A DNA stretch of 64,000 bases from contig NZ_JBHRSS010000008.1 in the NCBI RefSeq assembly GCF_042643355.1, positions 496,001 to 560,000 on the forward strand. The letters are read 5' to 3'. The notes under the pieces are model-generated. The model searched no databases, was not told the origin of the DNA, and was given only the letters and a program-made list of their open reading frames with translations. Shown here piece after piece: positions 50,299 to 59,369 of this stretch (position 1 is its first letter; each line of letters opens with the position of its first letter). The position numbers and the translations under genes were made by a program. This DNA comes from Salinisphaera aquimarina (GTDB lineage: Bacteria > Pseudomonadota > Gammaproteobacteria > Nevskiales > Salinisphaeraceae).

Positions 50299-51182
50299 TA
50301 CCGCCGCTTCGCGATCTTCGCCCGTCGATCGAAATCGGCGATCTGATCGAGCATGTACTGCGCCGTCTGCGCCTTGAGCAGGGCGCGCTTGTCGTCGAGC
50401 ACGTCGCCATCGAGCGCCTTGGCAATCACGTTGGCGGTTTCCATCATGTCGCGCATGGCCGGCGCGCCGTCGATGGGCCCCGGCAACACCAGGAAGAACG
50501 TCAGGCCCGGAGTGGCCAGATGATCCTGATCCACCGGATCGAGCGTGCCGGGCTTTAGCATGTTGGCAACCGCAAACACCGATTCCGGCAGGCCGTTGGT
50601 CTCGGTCACGCGGTGATAGATATCGTTGAGGCCGAACTTGAGTTCCTGGGCCTGCAGCACGGCGTGAATATCCGGGCCGTCGAAGAAACGGCCGTCGGGG
50701 CTGGCGACATGCAACAGGAACAACTGCTGGTCGCCGTCGGCCGGCGGGCGCTGCGGACGAATATTGTCGACACGCTCCACGCTGGGCTCGGCCGGCGCCG
50801 ACCCGGGCGCTGAAGCCGTGGCCGGCGCGGGCGCCGGCTGGGCGGGTGCCGCGGACTCGGGCTGTGCGTAGGCGCCCTGCTTGTACGCACGCCACGAGGC
50901 CTCGGCCGCTTCGTCGGACAACTCGTGCTCCGGCGCGGACGCCGCGTCATCACCGCCCTGGGCGTCCGAACCGCTCGCGGGTGCGTCCGGTGACAACGTA
51001 CGCACACCCACGACGTAGGAGTCGCCGCCCAGTGCTTCGCCGCGATCGAGGGCGGCGTCGTCAGCGGGATCTTCCTCCATGCCTTGCCAGGGATCGCCAC
51101 CGGACTGCCGGCGCAGATACCAGTAGGCGCCGGCGACGACGGCGATCACGAGAAACAAAAGCAGCCATTGCACGATAGACAT
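50298..51182 (-). CDS. zipA: Cell division protein ZipA
   Basis: A 294-residue bitopic membrane protein anchoring FtsZ rings. N-terminal membrane helix WLLLFLVIAVVAGAYWYLRR (residues 6-25), a Pro/Ala/acid-rich flexible linker (about residues 35-150) and the C-terminal FtsZ-binding domain (DQQLFLLHVASPDGRFFDGP, FGLNDIYHRVTETNGLPESV, TPGLTFFLVLPGPIDGAPAM). It sits between smc and ligA, as in Pseudomonas and Vibrio. Confidence 0.95.
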   Translation of the reverse strand: MSIVQWLLLFLVIAVVAGAYWYLRRQSGGDPWQGMEEDPADDAALDRGEALGGDSYVVGVRTLSPDAPASGSDAQGGDDAASAPEHELSDEAAEASWRAYKQGAYAQPESAAPAQPAPAPATASAPGSAPAEPSVERVDNIRPQRPPADGDQQLFLLHVASPDGRFFDGPDIHAVLQAQELKFGLNDIYHRVTETNGLPESVFAVANMLKPGTLDPVDQDHLATPGLTFFLVLPGPIDGAPAMRDMMETANVIAKALDGDVLDDKRALLKAQTAQYMLDQIADFDRRAKIAKRR

Positions 51183-51218
51183 AGGCGATCGGTTGTGAGT
51201 GTGGATGTACGACCGGGT

Positions 51219-54200
51219 TCAACCGGCCATGTCGAGAGCCTGTTCGATATCGACACTGACCAGCCGCGAGACGCCAGGTTCCGCCATGGTCACGCCGTGC
51301 AGCTGTTCGGCCAGCGACATCGTCAACTTGTTATGCGTGATCACGATGAACTGAACCTGGGACGACATGCGCCGTACCAGCTCGCAGAAGCGTGACACGT
51401 TGGCATCGTCCAGCGGTGCATCGATTTCGTCCAGCATACAAAAAGGCGCGGGATTGAGTTCGAACAATGCGAATAATAACGCAACCGCGGTCAGTGCCTT
51501 CTCTCCACCCGAGAGCATCTGGATCGAGGCATTGCGCTTGCCCGGCGGGCGCGCCATCACGCGGATGCCGGTAGCCAGCCAGTCGTCTTCGGTGAGTTCG
51601 AGTGCCGCTTCGCCGCCGCCGAACAGCTCCGGGAACATTTCCGCGAAGCGCGCGTTGACCTGTTCGTAGGTGGCCTTGAAGCGACTGCGCGTCTCGCGGT
51701 CGATCTTGGCGATGGCCTCGTCGAGGGTCGCCAGCGCGTCCGACAGATCGGTGTGCTGGGTCTGCAGATACTGTTCGCGCTCGGCCTCGGCGTCGTATTC
51801 CTCGATCGCGGCGAGGTTGATCGCGCCCAAGCGTTGAATCCGGCGTTCGACGGCGTCGATATCCTCGCTCCAGCGCGCCACCTCGGCGTCTTCGGGCAGA
51901 CGCTCGATCAACGCCTGCGGCGTCTCGCCGAGCTCTTCGAGCTGCTCGGCCACGCCGGCGCGGCGCACGCCGGCGGTCTCGACGTCGATTCGGGCCTGCT
52001 GCAGGGATTCACGCACGGCATCGACCTGTTGCTGGGCCTGCATCAGCGTCTGCGCATGGCGCTGCAGCGCGTCTTCGCTGGCTTTCAGGGCATCGCGCGC
52101 GGCGCGCAGTTCGCGTTCGGCCCGGTTCTGGGCTTCCACGGCCGCTTCGTGCTCGCCGGCATCCGGCGCCGCGCCGTCGCCCTCTTCCTGTGGCTCCGCG
52201 TCGAAGGCGGCCAGCCGTTGCGCCAGTTCGTCGCGGGTGCTCTGCGCGTCGCTCAGGCGCGTAGCAACGCTTTCACGGCGCCCGGCCAGCTGAGTGAGGC
52301 GGGCATCGATGTCGCGCAGGGCGCGCTCTGCCTGTTCGAAGCGGGCGCGCGTGCTGTCCCGCGTTTTACGCGCTTGCGCGAGATCGGCCTGGGCCTGCTG
52401 GCGGGCGCTGCTGAATTCGTCGGCGGCGACAACCAGGGACTGCACGGTGGCTTCCAGTGCCTCGTTGTCGGCGACGGTCGCCGCGATCTGTTTGTCCAGA
52501 TCGGCCAGCTCGGTATCGATTTCCGCGCGCCGGCGCTCGACCTGCTGGGCGCGCATGCGTTCGCCCTGCTGGCGGGCACGCGCGGCCTCGAGCGTACGCC
52601 GCTGCTCGGCGATCTGCTGATCGAGCTGCTGGCGCTGCTCGCGTGTCTCGCTGCGCTGTTCGTTGCGCTGTTCGAGCGCTTTTTCATCGGCCTCGAAGCG
52701 GTCATTTTCCTGCGCGATACGCGCCGACAGATCCTTGATCCGGGCCTCGCGCTCGAGCACGCCTTTCTCGACCGCCTCACTGGCGGGGGTCACGAGCGTC
52801 GCGGCGCCCACGCAGCAGCCGTCGAGGGTAACCAGGCGCTGCGCCTCGCCCAGTTCGCCGCGCAGGGCCAGCGCCTGTGCCAGGTCGTCGACCACGAATA
52901 CCCGCGCCGCCAGCGCACGAATCGCGGCCGGCGCCTCGATACCTTCCGCGAGATTGCGGGCGCCGGCCAGCGCCGGCAACGCCGTGTCGGGACTGGTCTC
53001 GTCGGCCGCCGCCTCGACCAGCGTGAGCGGCGTCTCCGGCCAGTCGTTGGCGGTCTGTGGCAGCGCCTCGACCACGAAGCCCCGCAACCAGGCGCCCAAT
53101 GCGGCTTCAGCGGCCGTCTGCCAGGCGCTGTCGACGCGTACGCGGCGGGCCACACCGGTGGCCCCGCCCAGCCCCTGCGCTTCAAGCCAGCGCCCTACCG
53201 AGGCGTCGTCTTCGCGCAGCACGGCCTGCTGGAGTTTCTTCTCGGAGGCGAGGCGTGCGCGATTTTCAGCCAGTCCCGTGCGCAGCGTGGCCAAGGCGTT
53301 CTCGGCGTCGGCGATCTCCAGACGCAGGCGCTCGTCGCGCTCGGCGGTCTCCAGCGCGCTGTGTTCGTCGGCGGCCAGCTGCTCGGCGCGCTGGTGGATA
53401 TCGTCGTCGGCGGCCGCGAGTGCTGCCGTGTCGACGTCGTCGAGCCCTTCGCGCTCGCTTTGACGTGTATCGCGGCGCCGGCTGAGCTGGGCGGCGCGCT
53501 CCTGGCCGTAGCGCACACGCGTGCGCTCGGCGTCCAGCTGCTGAACCGGATTGTGTTCGGCGCTGTTGTGCGTGTCCCAGGCCTGTTCGGCGTCGCGCGC
53601 GGCCTGGTCCGCGCCGTCGCGCGCCGTCTGTGCGTCCTTGAGCTCGGTTTCCGCCTGGGCACGCTGTGTCCGCGCATCCGCGATCTGCTGCCCGGCGTCC
53701 TCATCGGCGCGCCGATCTTCGGCGGCGCGTTGATCGAGCCGCTCGATACGGTCGGTGAGCTCGGCCCGTTCGCGCGCCCGCAGCGTCTGCAGTTCGCGCG
53801 CATGGGCCAGTTGCTGGGCGATACGGCCGGCGCGCGCCTGGGCGTCGTAGAACGCGCCCTGCTGGGACTGGACCTCGGCCATCGCGCTCTGCTGGGCGCG
53901 GGTGTGCTCGTCGCGCGCGCTCTCGGCAGTGCGCAGCGCGGATACGGCCTCGCGCAGGCTGTCTTCATGGCCGCGCAGCTGTTGTTCCGCGGCCTCGACC
54001 TGGCGATTCTGTGCGGCCCAGCGCAGGGCCAGCAGTTCGGCCCGCAGGCGCCGCTCCTCGGTCTTGAACTGCTTGTATTTCTCGGCGTTGGCGGCCTGGC
54101 GCTTGAGCACCCCCAGGCGCTGGCTGACTTCGCCGATGAGATCGTTGAGGCGATCCAGGTTCTCGCGCGTGTGACGAATCCGGTTCTCGGTTTCGCGCCG

Positions 54201-54731
54201 GCGTTCCTTGTATTTGGAAATACCGGCAGCTTCCTCGAGTACCTGACGCATATCCTCCGGCTTGGCCTCGATCAGCCGGTTGACCGCGCCCTGCTCGATC
54301 ACCGCGTAATTGCTGCGCCCGCCCAGGCCGGTACCGAGGAACAGGTCGATGACATCGCGTCGGCGCGATTTCGTGCCGTTGATGAAATAGCGCGAGCCGC
54401 CGTCGCGCGACAATTCGCGCTTGATCGAGATTTCATTGAAGGCGCCGTACTGGCCGGCGAGCTTGCCTTCGCTGTTGTCGAACTTGAGTTCCACCGAGGC
54501 ACGGCCCACCGGCTTGCGTGCCTTGGAACCGTTGAAGATGACATCTTCGAGGGCTTCGCCGCGCAGCTGACGCGCGCTCGATTCGCCGGTTACCCAGCGC
54601 ACCGCGTCGATGACGTTGGACTTGCCGCAGCCGTTGGGGCCGACCACGCCGGTGAGGTTGGAAGCCAGCGACAGAACCGTAGGGTCGACGAACGACTTGA
54701 AGCCCGCCAGCCGGATCGTGGTCAGCCGCAT
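51219..54731 (-). CDS. smc: Chromosome partition protein SMC
   Basis: A 1170-residue condensin ATPase. Walker A GVVGPNGCGKSNVIDAVRW at residues 30-48; a long coiled coil broken by the hinge (about residues 500-640); the ABC signature MLSGGEKALTAVALLFALFE and Walker B FCMLDEIDAPLDD near the C-terminus. This is true SMC, not MukB, in line with the scpA/scpB genes at 41032-42602. The zipA gene begins 36 bases after it. Confidence 0.97.
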   Translation of the reverse strand: MRLTTIRLAGFKSFVDPTVLSLASNLTGVVGPNGCGKSNVIDAVRWVTGESSARQLRGEALEDVIFNGSKARKPVGRASVELKFDNSEGKLAGQYGAFNEISIKRELSRDGGSRYFINGTKSRRRDVIDLFLGTGLGGRSNYAVIEQGAVNRLIEAKPEDMRQVLEEAAGISKYKERRRETENRIRHTRENLDRLNDLIGEVSQRLGVLKRQAANAEKYKQFKTEERRLRAELLALRWAAQNRQVEAAEQQLRGHEDSLREAVSALRTAESARDEHTRAQQSAMAEVQSQQGAFYDAQARAGRIAQQLAHARELQTLRARERAELTDRIERLDQRAAEDRRADEDAGQQIADARTQRAQAETELKDAQTARDGADQAARDAEQAWDTHNSAEHNPVQQLDAERTRVRYGQERAAQLSRRRDTRQSEREGLDDVDTAALAAADDDIHQRAEQLAADEHSALETAERDERLRLEIADAENALATLRTGLAENRARLASEKKLQQAVLREDDASVGRWLEAQGLGGATGVARRVRVDSAWQTAAEAALGAWLRGFVVEALPQTANDWPETPLTLVEAAADETSPDTALPALAGARNLAEGIEAPAAIRALAARVFVVDDLAQALALRGELGEAQRLVTLDGCCVGAATLVTPASEAVEKGVLEREARIKDLSARIAQENDRFEADEKALEQRNEQRSETREQRQQLDQQIAEQRRTLEAARARQQGERMRAQQVERRRAEIDTELADLDKQIAATVADNEALEATVQSLVVAADEFSSARQQAQADLAQARKTRDSTRARFEQAERALRDIDARLTQLAGRRESVATRLSDAQSTRDELAQRLAAFDAEPQEEGDGAAPDAGEHEAAVEAQNRAERELRAARDALKASEDALQRHAQTLMQAQQQVDAVRESLQQARIDVETAGVRRAGVAEQLEELGETPQALIERLPEDAEVARWSEDIDAVERRIQRLGAINLAAIEEYDAEAEREQYLQTQHTDLSDALATLDEAIAKIDRETRSRFKATYEQVNARFAEMFPELFGGGEAALELTEDDWLATGIRVMARPPGKRNASIQMLSGGEKALTAVALLFALFELNPAPFCMLDEIDAPLDDANVSRFCELVRRMSSQVQFIVITHNKLTMSLAEQLHGVTMAEPGVSRLVSVDIEQALDMAG

Positions 54732-54932
54732 GACGGGCGGGCTGCAACGATCGGCGCAGGCAAGGACAGCGCAGATGGGGACGACTGGCGTTGTTGACGA
54801 ACCCGACGCACATCGGCCTCCGCTTTATCGGTCTTGAGTCGATCGGCCGTGACGTCCAGCACGTCACGGCAAGCTAAGCGGGCTAGTGTAACCTACCGCC
54901 TTTCAAAGCCTGCAGCCGACGAGGTCCGACTC

Positions 54933-55322
54933 ATGTCGACCCAGCCAAACCGTGATCTCGATACCTTCCCGAACCCCGAACCGCAGCGCGATTACACCAT
55001 CCGCATGCGCATTCCGGAGTTCACCTGCCTGTGCCCGAAAACCGGTCAGCCGGATTTCGCCACCATCCATCTCGAGTATGTGCCCGAGGCGGCGTGCGTG
55101 GAACTGAAATCGCTCAAGCTCTATATCTGGTCGTTTCGCGACGAAGGCGCTTTTCACGAGGCGGTGACCAATCGGATCCTCGCGGATCTGGTGGCGGCCA
55201 CGAACCCGCGCTTCATGCGTGTGCGCGCGGACTTCTGGATGCGCGGCGGCATCGATACCAGCGTGATCGTCGAACATCGCGCCGACAACTGGCATCCCGG
55301 CACCGCGGTTGCGCTGCCCTGA
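54933..55322 (+). CDS. queF: NADPH-dependent 7-cyano-7-deazaguanine reductase, short form
   Basis: A 129-residue QueF that reduces preQ0 to preQ1 for queuosine. The catalytic Cys is in FTCLCPKTGQPDFATIHLEY, the QueF motif ELKSLKLYIWSFRDEGAFHE follows. The length matches the unimodular Bacillus-type (YkvM) rather than the two-domain E. coli enzyme. ATG at 54933 chosen; the 33 codons upstream in frame are not typical of the family. It is divergent from smc. Confidence 0.95.
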   Translation: MSTQPNRDLDTFPNPEPQRDYTIRMRIPEFTCLCPKTGQPDFATIHLEYVPEAACVELKSLKLYIWSFRDEGAFHEAVTNRILADLVAATNPRFMRVRADFWMRGGIDTSVIVEHRADNWHPGTAVALP

Positions 55323-55364
55323 GCCGAACAACAATCGAGCGACCCAGGGCAGCGGCGCAAGCGG

Positions 55365-56048
55365 CTACTTGATGAGCACGAGATTCTTGCCCTGTACCCG
55401 TACCCGCGTGCCGACGCTGACCGAGTCCGCGGTATCGACGTTGACGCTGCGCGAACCGCCGGCGTCCATCGCCACGTTGACCTGGTAGTAGGTTTGCTTG
55501 CGCACGCGTTTTTCGACCTCGTTGCCGGCAAAGGCACCGCCCAGGGTGCCGGCGATCTGGGCTATGGTCTTGCCGGTGCCGCTGCCGATCTGGCTACCTA
55601 CCACCGCGCCAGCCACGCCCCCGGCGACCGCGCCGACGCCGCTGCCGCCCTTGCCGTTGACGGTAACCGGCGTGATCGAGCTGACCGTGCCGCAATCATT
55701 GCAGACCGGCTGGTCGTTGCTCTGGGCCTGTTCACGCGCATCGGCGCGCGCCTCGCGGGTGGCGGTGTCGGAGGCCTGCTTGGCCTGAGTCTGCTTCTGC
55801 TGTGCCTGCTGCTTCTGCGCGGAGGCGGCTTCGATCTTTTTCTCGGCGGCGAGTTTTTCCTTCTTGGCCTGGGCTTCGGCCTTGGCCTGCTCGGCCTGCT
55901 CCAGCTGCGCCTGCGCATCCTGCAGTTCGGCATTGGCCTGCTCGACCCGCGCCTGGGCATCTTCGGCATCGTTTTGCGAACAGCCGGCGAGCGCAAGCGC
56001 CAACACGCAGAGCATGACCGCAAGGCCGTGGGGGCGAAGAACTGGCAT
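55365..56048 (-). CDS. Coiled-coil/glycine-zipper lipoprotein
   Basis: A 227-residue lipoprotein: signal HGLAVMLCVLALALAGC, then about 85 residues of Ala/Gln/Glu/Lys-rich coiled coil (DAQARVEQANAELQDAQAQL and onward). A CxxC motif follows (VCNDCGTVSSITPV), then a glycine-zipper 2TM segment (GVGAVAGGVAGAVVGSQIGS, about residues 140-175). A C-terminal beta domain ends VRVQGKNLVLIK. SlyB/Pcp-type glycine-zipper proteins sit at the outer membrane; the long coiled-coil insertion between the lipid anchor and the zipper is unlike SlyB and resembles Lpp-type spacers. Start at 56048 is chosen for the lipobox. Confidence 0.8.
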   Translation of the reverse strand: MPVLRPHGLAVMLCVLALALAGCSQNDAEDAQARVEQANAELQDAQAQLEQAEQAKAEAQAKKEKLAAEKKIEAASAQKQQAQQKQTQAKQASDTATREARADAREQAQSNDQPVCNDCGTVSSITPVTVNGKGGSGVGAVAGGVAGAVVGSQIGSGTGKTIAQIAGTLGGAFAGNEVEKRVRKQTYYQVNVAMDAGGSRSVNVDTADSVSVGTRVRVQGKNLVLIK

Positions 56049-56164
56049 AACGAAACTCCGGTTTTGTCTTCTGGACTGGTATTGATTCATCGGGCTACAT
56101 CGGCCATCAAGGCGTCGACTGATGTCTGCGAGCCTGAATTGTATTTTCTCTAACCGAACAGCAC

Positions 56165-56920
56165 ATGAACCCCATCACCGAATTCACCCTCGGCCCGACC
56201 TATCTGCTGCGTGGCTTCGGCCTGCTGCGAGAACGCTCGCTGCGTCGTTACGTGATCATTCCGATCCTGATCAATATCGCGCTGATCGTGGCGCTGGTGT
56301 CGTTGTTCGGCTGGCAGCTGGACAACTGGCTCGACGCCTGGCTATCCGGCCTGCCCGACTGGCTGCACTGGCTCGAAACCGTGCTGTGGTGGATCGCGCT
56401 GCTGCTGTCCACGCTCGCGTTCTGCTATGTGTTCACGCTGCTGGCGAATCTCATCGCCAGCCCGTTCAACGGCCTGCTCTCCGCGCAGGTGGAAAAACTG
56501 GTCACCGGCACCGCGCCGGAATCGGGCATGAGTCTGGCCGGGGAAATGGCCGACGGCGTACTCGGCGAGCTGCGCCGGCTGCGCTGGTACGGCGGCCGCG
56601 CATTGTTGCTCGGCATCCTGAGCCTCGCTCTGCTGTTCATTCCGCTGGCGAACCTGGCGATCGCGCCACTGTGGTTCATATTCGGCGCGTTCATGCTGTC
56701 GTTCGAGTATCTGGATCAGCCAATGGCCAATCGTGGCCTCACATTCCAGGCCAAGCTCGTGCGCCTGCGCTCAAGACGCTGGCGGCATCTGGGTTTCGGC
56801 AGCCTGGTCACGCTGGCGACGGCGATCCCGCTGGCCAATCTCGTGGTCATGCCGGCCGCCGTGGTGGGCGCCACGCTGCTGTATCTGGATACCGAGCCCG
56901 GCGTCATCGTGCGCAGATAG
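56165..56920 (+). CDS. cysZ: CysZ/EI24-like inner-membrane sulfate transporter
   Basis: A 251-residue membrane protein of the EI24/CysZ family. Start FTLGPTYLLRGFGLLRERSL, then hydrophobic segments IIPILINIALIVALVSLFGW, VLWWIALLLSTLAFCYVFTL, LLLGILSLALLFIPLANLAI and ATAIPLANLVVMPAAVVGAT. CysZ moves sulfate for cysteine synthesis. The motif FEYLDQPMANRGLTFQAK is characteristic. No other sulfur genes are adjacent. Confidence 0.93.
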   Translation: MNPITEFTLGPTYLLRGFGLLRERSLRRYVIIPILINIALIVALVSLFGWQLDNWLDAWLSGLPDWLHWLETVLWWIALLLSTLAFCYVFTLLANLIASPFNGLLSAQVEKLVTGTAPESGMSLAGEMADGVLGELRRLRWYGGRALLLGILSLALLFIPLANLAIAPLWFIFGAFMLSFEYLDQPMANRGLTFQAKLVRLRSRRWRHLGFGSLVTLATAIPLANLVVMPAAVVGATLLYLDTEPGVIVRR

Positions 56921-56942
56921 CCGGCGCACGGTTCAACGCCGC

Positions 56943-57722
56943 TCAACCCATCGCATTGAGGCGGCGCAGCACGTCCAGATCGACGTAGTCGAAGTCGAAG
57001 CCGGGCGACTGCAGGATGGTGACCGGCGCGCCGGGCTCGCCCAGCGAATCCACCACCGCGCGCGCCGCTTCGAAGGGGTGGTCACGGGTATCGGCGTTGA
57101 TCGTCACCAGTGCGGGCACACCGGCTGCGTGCGCCGCGGTCGCGCCGGCGTTTGAATCCTCGATCGCGATACAGTCGGCGGGCGCGATGCTCATGCGCTC
57201 GCAGGCCGTGCGATACAGATCCGGGGCCGGCTTCTTGTGGGCCACCTCGTCGCTACAGATCGTGCGTTCTATATACGGCAGCAACTCGTCGCCGATCGCA
57301 TACGCCAGAAACGGCTCCAGGGTCGCGCGGCTTGCGTTGGTCACGATCGCGATTCGCAGGCCGGCGTCCCCGGCTTCGCGGATCAACCGGGCCACGCCCG
57401 GCCGCAGCGGCACCTGACCTTTCTGCAGACGATCACGAAAATGCCGGGTCTTGCTCCGGTGGATCTCGTCGATCCAGCCCTGCCGGTCGCTGCGCACGCT
57501 GTCATCGTTGGCTTCGCCGAGCGCCGGGTCGTAGGCATCGAGATAATGGTCGATGCGCTCGCGCCCGCCCGAGATCAGCAGCAGCTTCCGATACAGCGAC
57601 CGGGTCCAGCGCCAGTCCAGCCCGTGATCGCGAAACGCCTTGTTGTAGGCAGGCAAATGACCTTCGGGCTCCGTGTCGGCGAGAGTGCCATCGACATCGA
57701 AAAGCAGAACACCAAGAGGCAT
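56943..57722 (-). CDS. CbbY/BPGM-like HAD phosphatase
   Basis: A 259-residue HAD hydrolase. Motif I: LFDVDGTLADTEPEGHLPAY at residues 7-26; motif II: IAIVTNASRA; motif III/IV: HKKPAPDLYRTACERM and CIAIEDSNAGATAAHAAG. The cap sequence and DTEP pattern fit the CbbY/beta-phosphoglucomutase-like branch (xylulose-1,5-bisphosphate phosphatase in Rubisco organisms), but no Calvin-cycle gene is seen, so the substrate is open. ATG at 57722 places motif I normally. It converges on cysZ. Confidence 0.86.
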   Translation of the reverse strand: MPLGVLLFDVDGTLADTEPEGHLPAYNKAFRDHGLDWRWTRSLYRKLLLISGGRERIDHYLDAYDPALGEANDDSVRSDRQGWIDEIHRSKTRHFRDRLQKGQVPLRPGVARLIREAGDAGLRIAIVTNASRATLEPFLAYAIGDELLPYIERTICSDEVAHKKPAPDLYRTACERMSIAPADCIAIEDSNAGATAAHAAGVPALVTINADTRDHPFEAARAVVDSLGEPGAPVTILQSPGFDFDYVDLDVLRRLNAMG

Positions 57723-58145
57723 GGGCAGGCGGCGTGATCGCCGGGTGGAGTGAAGACGGCGAGAGTCTGCCAGAAGCCTGCGTCGCGCGCATCCCGTGAA
57801 CCGGGATCGACTCGCTCCGCTGCCCAAGGGTAATTACCAGGGTGCCAAGGTAGCCAACCTAGCCGCCTGGTAGCAGCGCGTCGCGACACATCGGGCGGGC
57901 CGCGCCGGAGGGTGCCGGACGCGCCGCTGCGATACCACAAGGACTGCAACGCTGGCGACGCGGGCGTTGCCGCCCCGTCCCTTGGCCGTACGTCACGGTA
58001 CCGCAGTCGGCTGTTTCGAACGCCCGCACCGGCGGCGCGAGGCGCCCGCGTCCGGCATCGACGCTCGGGGCAGGAACATGCCCATCATTGCGCCGGGCGC
58101 ATTTATTTGCTAAACGTACGCGCTGTTTTCCGACACGAGGCCCCC
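57723..58145. other. 423-bp gap between divergent HAD and dksA genes
   Basis: No gene-like frame is convincing. A short hairpin ATCCCG/CGGGAT lies near 57791-57807. I found no good sigma-70 match for either divergent gene; the last 40 bases before dksA are AT-richer. This should hold the promoters of both genes. Confidence 0.45.
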
Positions 58146-58589
58146 ATGGCTGCCACATCAAAAGCATCAAAACTTGATGCGCCTCAGCAGTTTACGCCCT
58201 ATACCCCGAAAGAGGGTGAGGAGTACATGAATGAAGCGCAGCGTGCTCACTTCCGCAACATCCTCATGAACTGGAAGCGAGAGCTCATGGAAGAAGTGGA
58301 TCGGACCATGCTTCACATGAAAGATGAGGCCGCGAATTTTCCGGACCCGACCGACCGTGCCAGTCAAGAGTCGGAATTCAGTCTCGAACTGCGCACCCGT
58401 GATCGCGAGCGCAAGCTGATTAGAAAAATAGACCAAGGGGTTGGGCGCGTCGATCGCGACGAATACGGATTTTGCGACACCTGCGGCACCGAAATCGGAA
58501 TTCGTCGGCTGGAAGCGCGTCCCACCGCCACGCTGTGCGTCGATTGCAAGAGCCTGGACGAGATCCGGGAGCGCCAGCTCGGACGCTGA
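58146..58589 (+). CDS. dksA: RNA polymerase-binding transcription factor DksA
   Basis: A 147-residue ppGpp co-regulator that enters the RNA polymerase secondary channel. The coiled-coil domain spans HFRNILMNWKRELMEEVDRT to ELRTRDRERKLIRKIDQGVG with the tip DPTDRASQE (the key Asp-x-x-Asp). The C-terminal four-Cys zinc finger is CDTCGTEIGIRRLEARPTA plus CVDC, so it is the Zn form and not the Cys-less DksA2. Start at 58146 (MAATSKASKLDAP). A strong terminator follows. Confidence 0.97.
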   Translation: MAATSKASKLDAPQQFTPYTPKEGEEYMNEAQRAHFRNILMNWKRELMEEVDRTMLHMKDEAANFPDPTDRASQESEFSLELRTRDRERKLIRKIDQGVGRVDRDEYGFCDTCGTEIGIRRLEARPTATLCVDCKSLDEIRERQLGR

Positions 58590-58614
58590 CCCAGGCGCCG
58601 AAAGCCGGTTACAG

Positions 58615-58645
58615 AAAACGCCCGCATTCTCGCGGGCGTTTTTTA
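58615..58645 (+). terminator. Intrinsic terminator of dksA
   Basis: ACGCCCGC (58618-58625) pairs with GCGGGCGT (58632-58639) around a 6-base loop, followed by a T-run (58639-58644). Confidence 0.9.
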
Positions 58646-58751
58646 TTAACGAAAACACGTACTCGCATACCGCAAACTACGCGCCAATCTGGCACAATCC
58701 CGTTATACCGCAATGCAACAAGCGGCGGATTACAACGACGGGGCAGCGAGG

Positions 58752-59297
58752 ATGAGTCAAGAAAAACGGATCATCAAGAAGTATCCGAACAGGCGTTTGT
58801 ACGACACCGAGGTGAGTCGCTACATCACGCTCGAGAATATTCGCCAGCTGGTAATACGCGGCGAAGACTTTCAGGTCATCGACAAACGCAGCGGTGACGA
58901 CATCACCCGCACGATTCTGCTCCAGGTCATCAGCGAGCAGGAGGAAGGCGGCGATCCCATCTTCCGCACCGAAGTGCTACGCAACATCATTCGTTTCTAC
59001 GGTGACTCCATGCAGAGCACCGTGAGTTCATATCTGGAGCTGTCGCTGGAGTTCTTTGGCGAGCAGCAGCAGCAGTTCAAGGATCGAATGCGCCGCCTGA
59101 TCGGCGCCAACAACCCGCTGGTGACGCTGCGTGAGCTGTCCCAGTACCAGGTGCCGATCTGGCGCACCGTGCGGCGCGAGTTCCTGGCAAACCTGAAACG
59201 ACGCGAAAAAGCGGAAGACGACGCTACAGAGTCCGCGCAAGCGGTCGATAACAACAACAGTAGCGATAAAACCGATCATAAGAATAGCCAATCGTGA
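58752..59297 (+). CDS. phaR: Polyhydroxyalkanoate synthesis repressor PhaR
   Basis: A 181-residue regulator. The N-terminal PHB-accumulation DNA-binding domain reads RIIKKYPNRRLYDTEVSRYI, then LENIRQLVIRGEDFQVIDKR. The PHA-binding part is ILLQVISEQEEGGDPIFRTE, and a helical region LELSLEFFGEQQQQFKDRMR follows. The C-terminus is low-complexity Asn/Ser/Asp/Lys. PhaR represses phasin genes and binds PHA granules. No phaC, phaB or phasin is in the window. ATG at 58752 chosen for the family N-terminus; it is preceded by GAGGATG. Confidence 0.93.
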   Translation: MSQEKRIIKKYPNRRLYDTEVSRYITLENIRQLVIRGEDFQVIDKRSGDDITRTILLQVISEQEEGGDPIFRTEVLRNIIRFYGDSMQSTVSSYLELSLEFFGEQQQQFKDRMRRLIGANNPLVTLRELSQYQVPIWRTVRREFLANLKRREKAEDDATESAQAVDNNNSSDKTDHKNSQS

Positions 59298-59302
59298 CGA
59301 TG

Positions 59303-59324
59303 AAAATGATGTTTCATTTTTTTT
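59303..59324 (+). terminator. AT-rich terminator-like hairpin after phaR
   Basis: AAAATGA (59303-59309) pairs with TCATTTT (59314-59320), followed by four more T. The stem is weak, but its position six bases after the phaR stop is right for an intrinsic terminator, which would separate phaR from the following small transcript. Confidence 0.5.
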
Positions 59325-59334
59325 CAACGGATCA

Positions 59335-59363
59335 TTGACTAAAGTCGTAGACGCTCTTATACT
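59335..59363 (+). promoter_or_regulatory. Near-consensus sigma-70 promoter of a candidate small RNA
   Basis: TTGACT (59335-59340), a 17-base spacer and TATACT (59358-59363): five of six matches in each box and optimal spacing. Transcription should start near 59369-59372. No coding frame follows. Confidence 0.85.
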
Positions 59364-59369
59364 GCAACG

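Noticed and set aside
51753..54797. A 1014-codon open frame opposite smc, and similar long frames opposite pnp (59952-62057) and dnaX (2132-4003)
   Set aside because: All mirror strongly conserved genes on the other strand and show no start-site signals or recognisable motifs.
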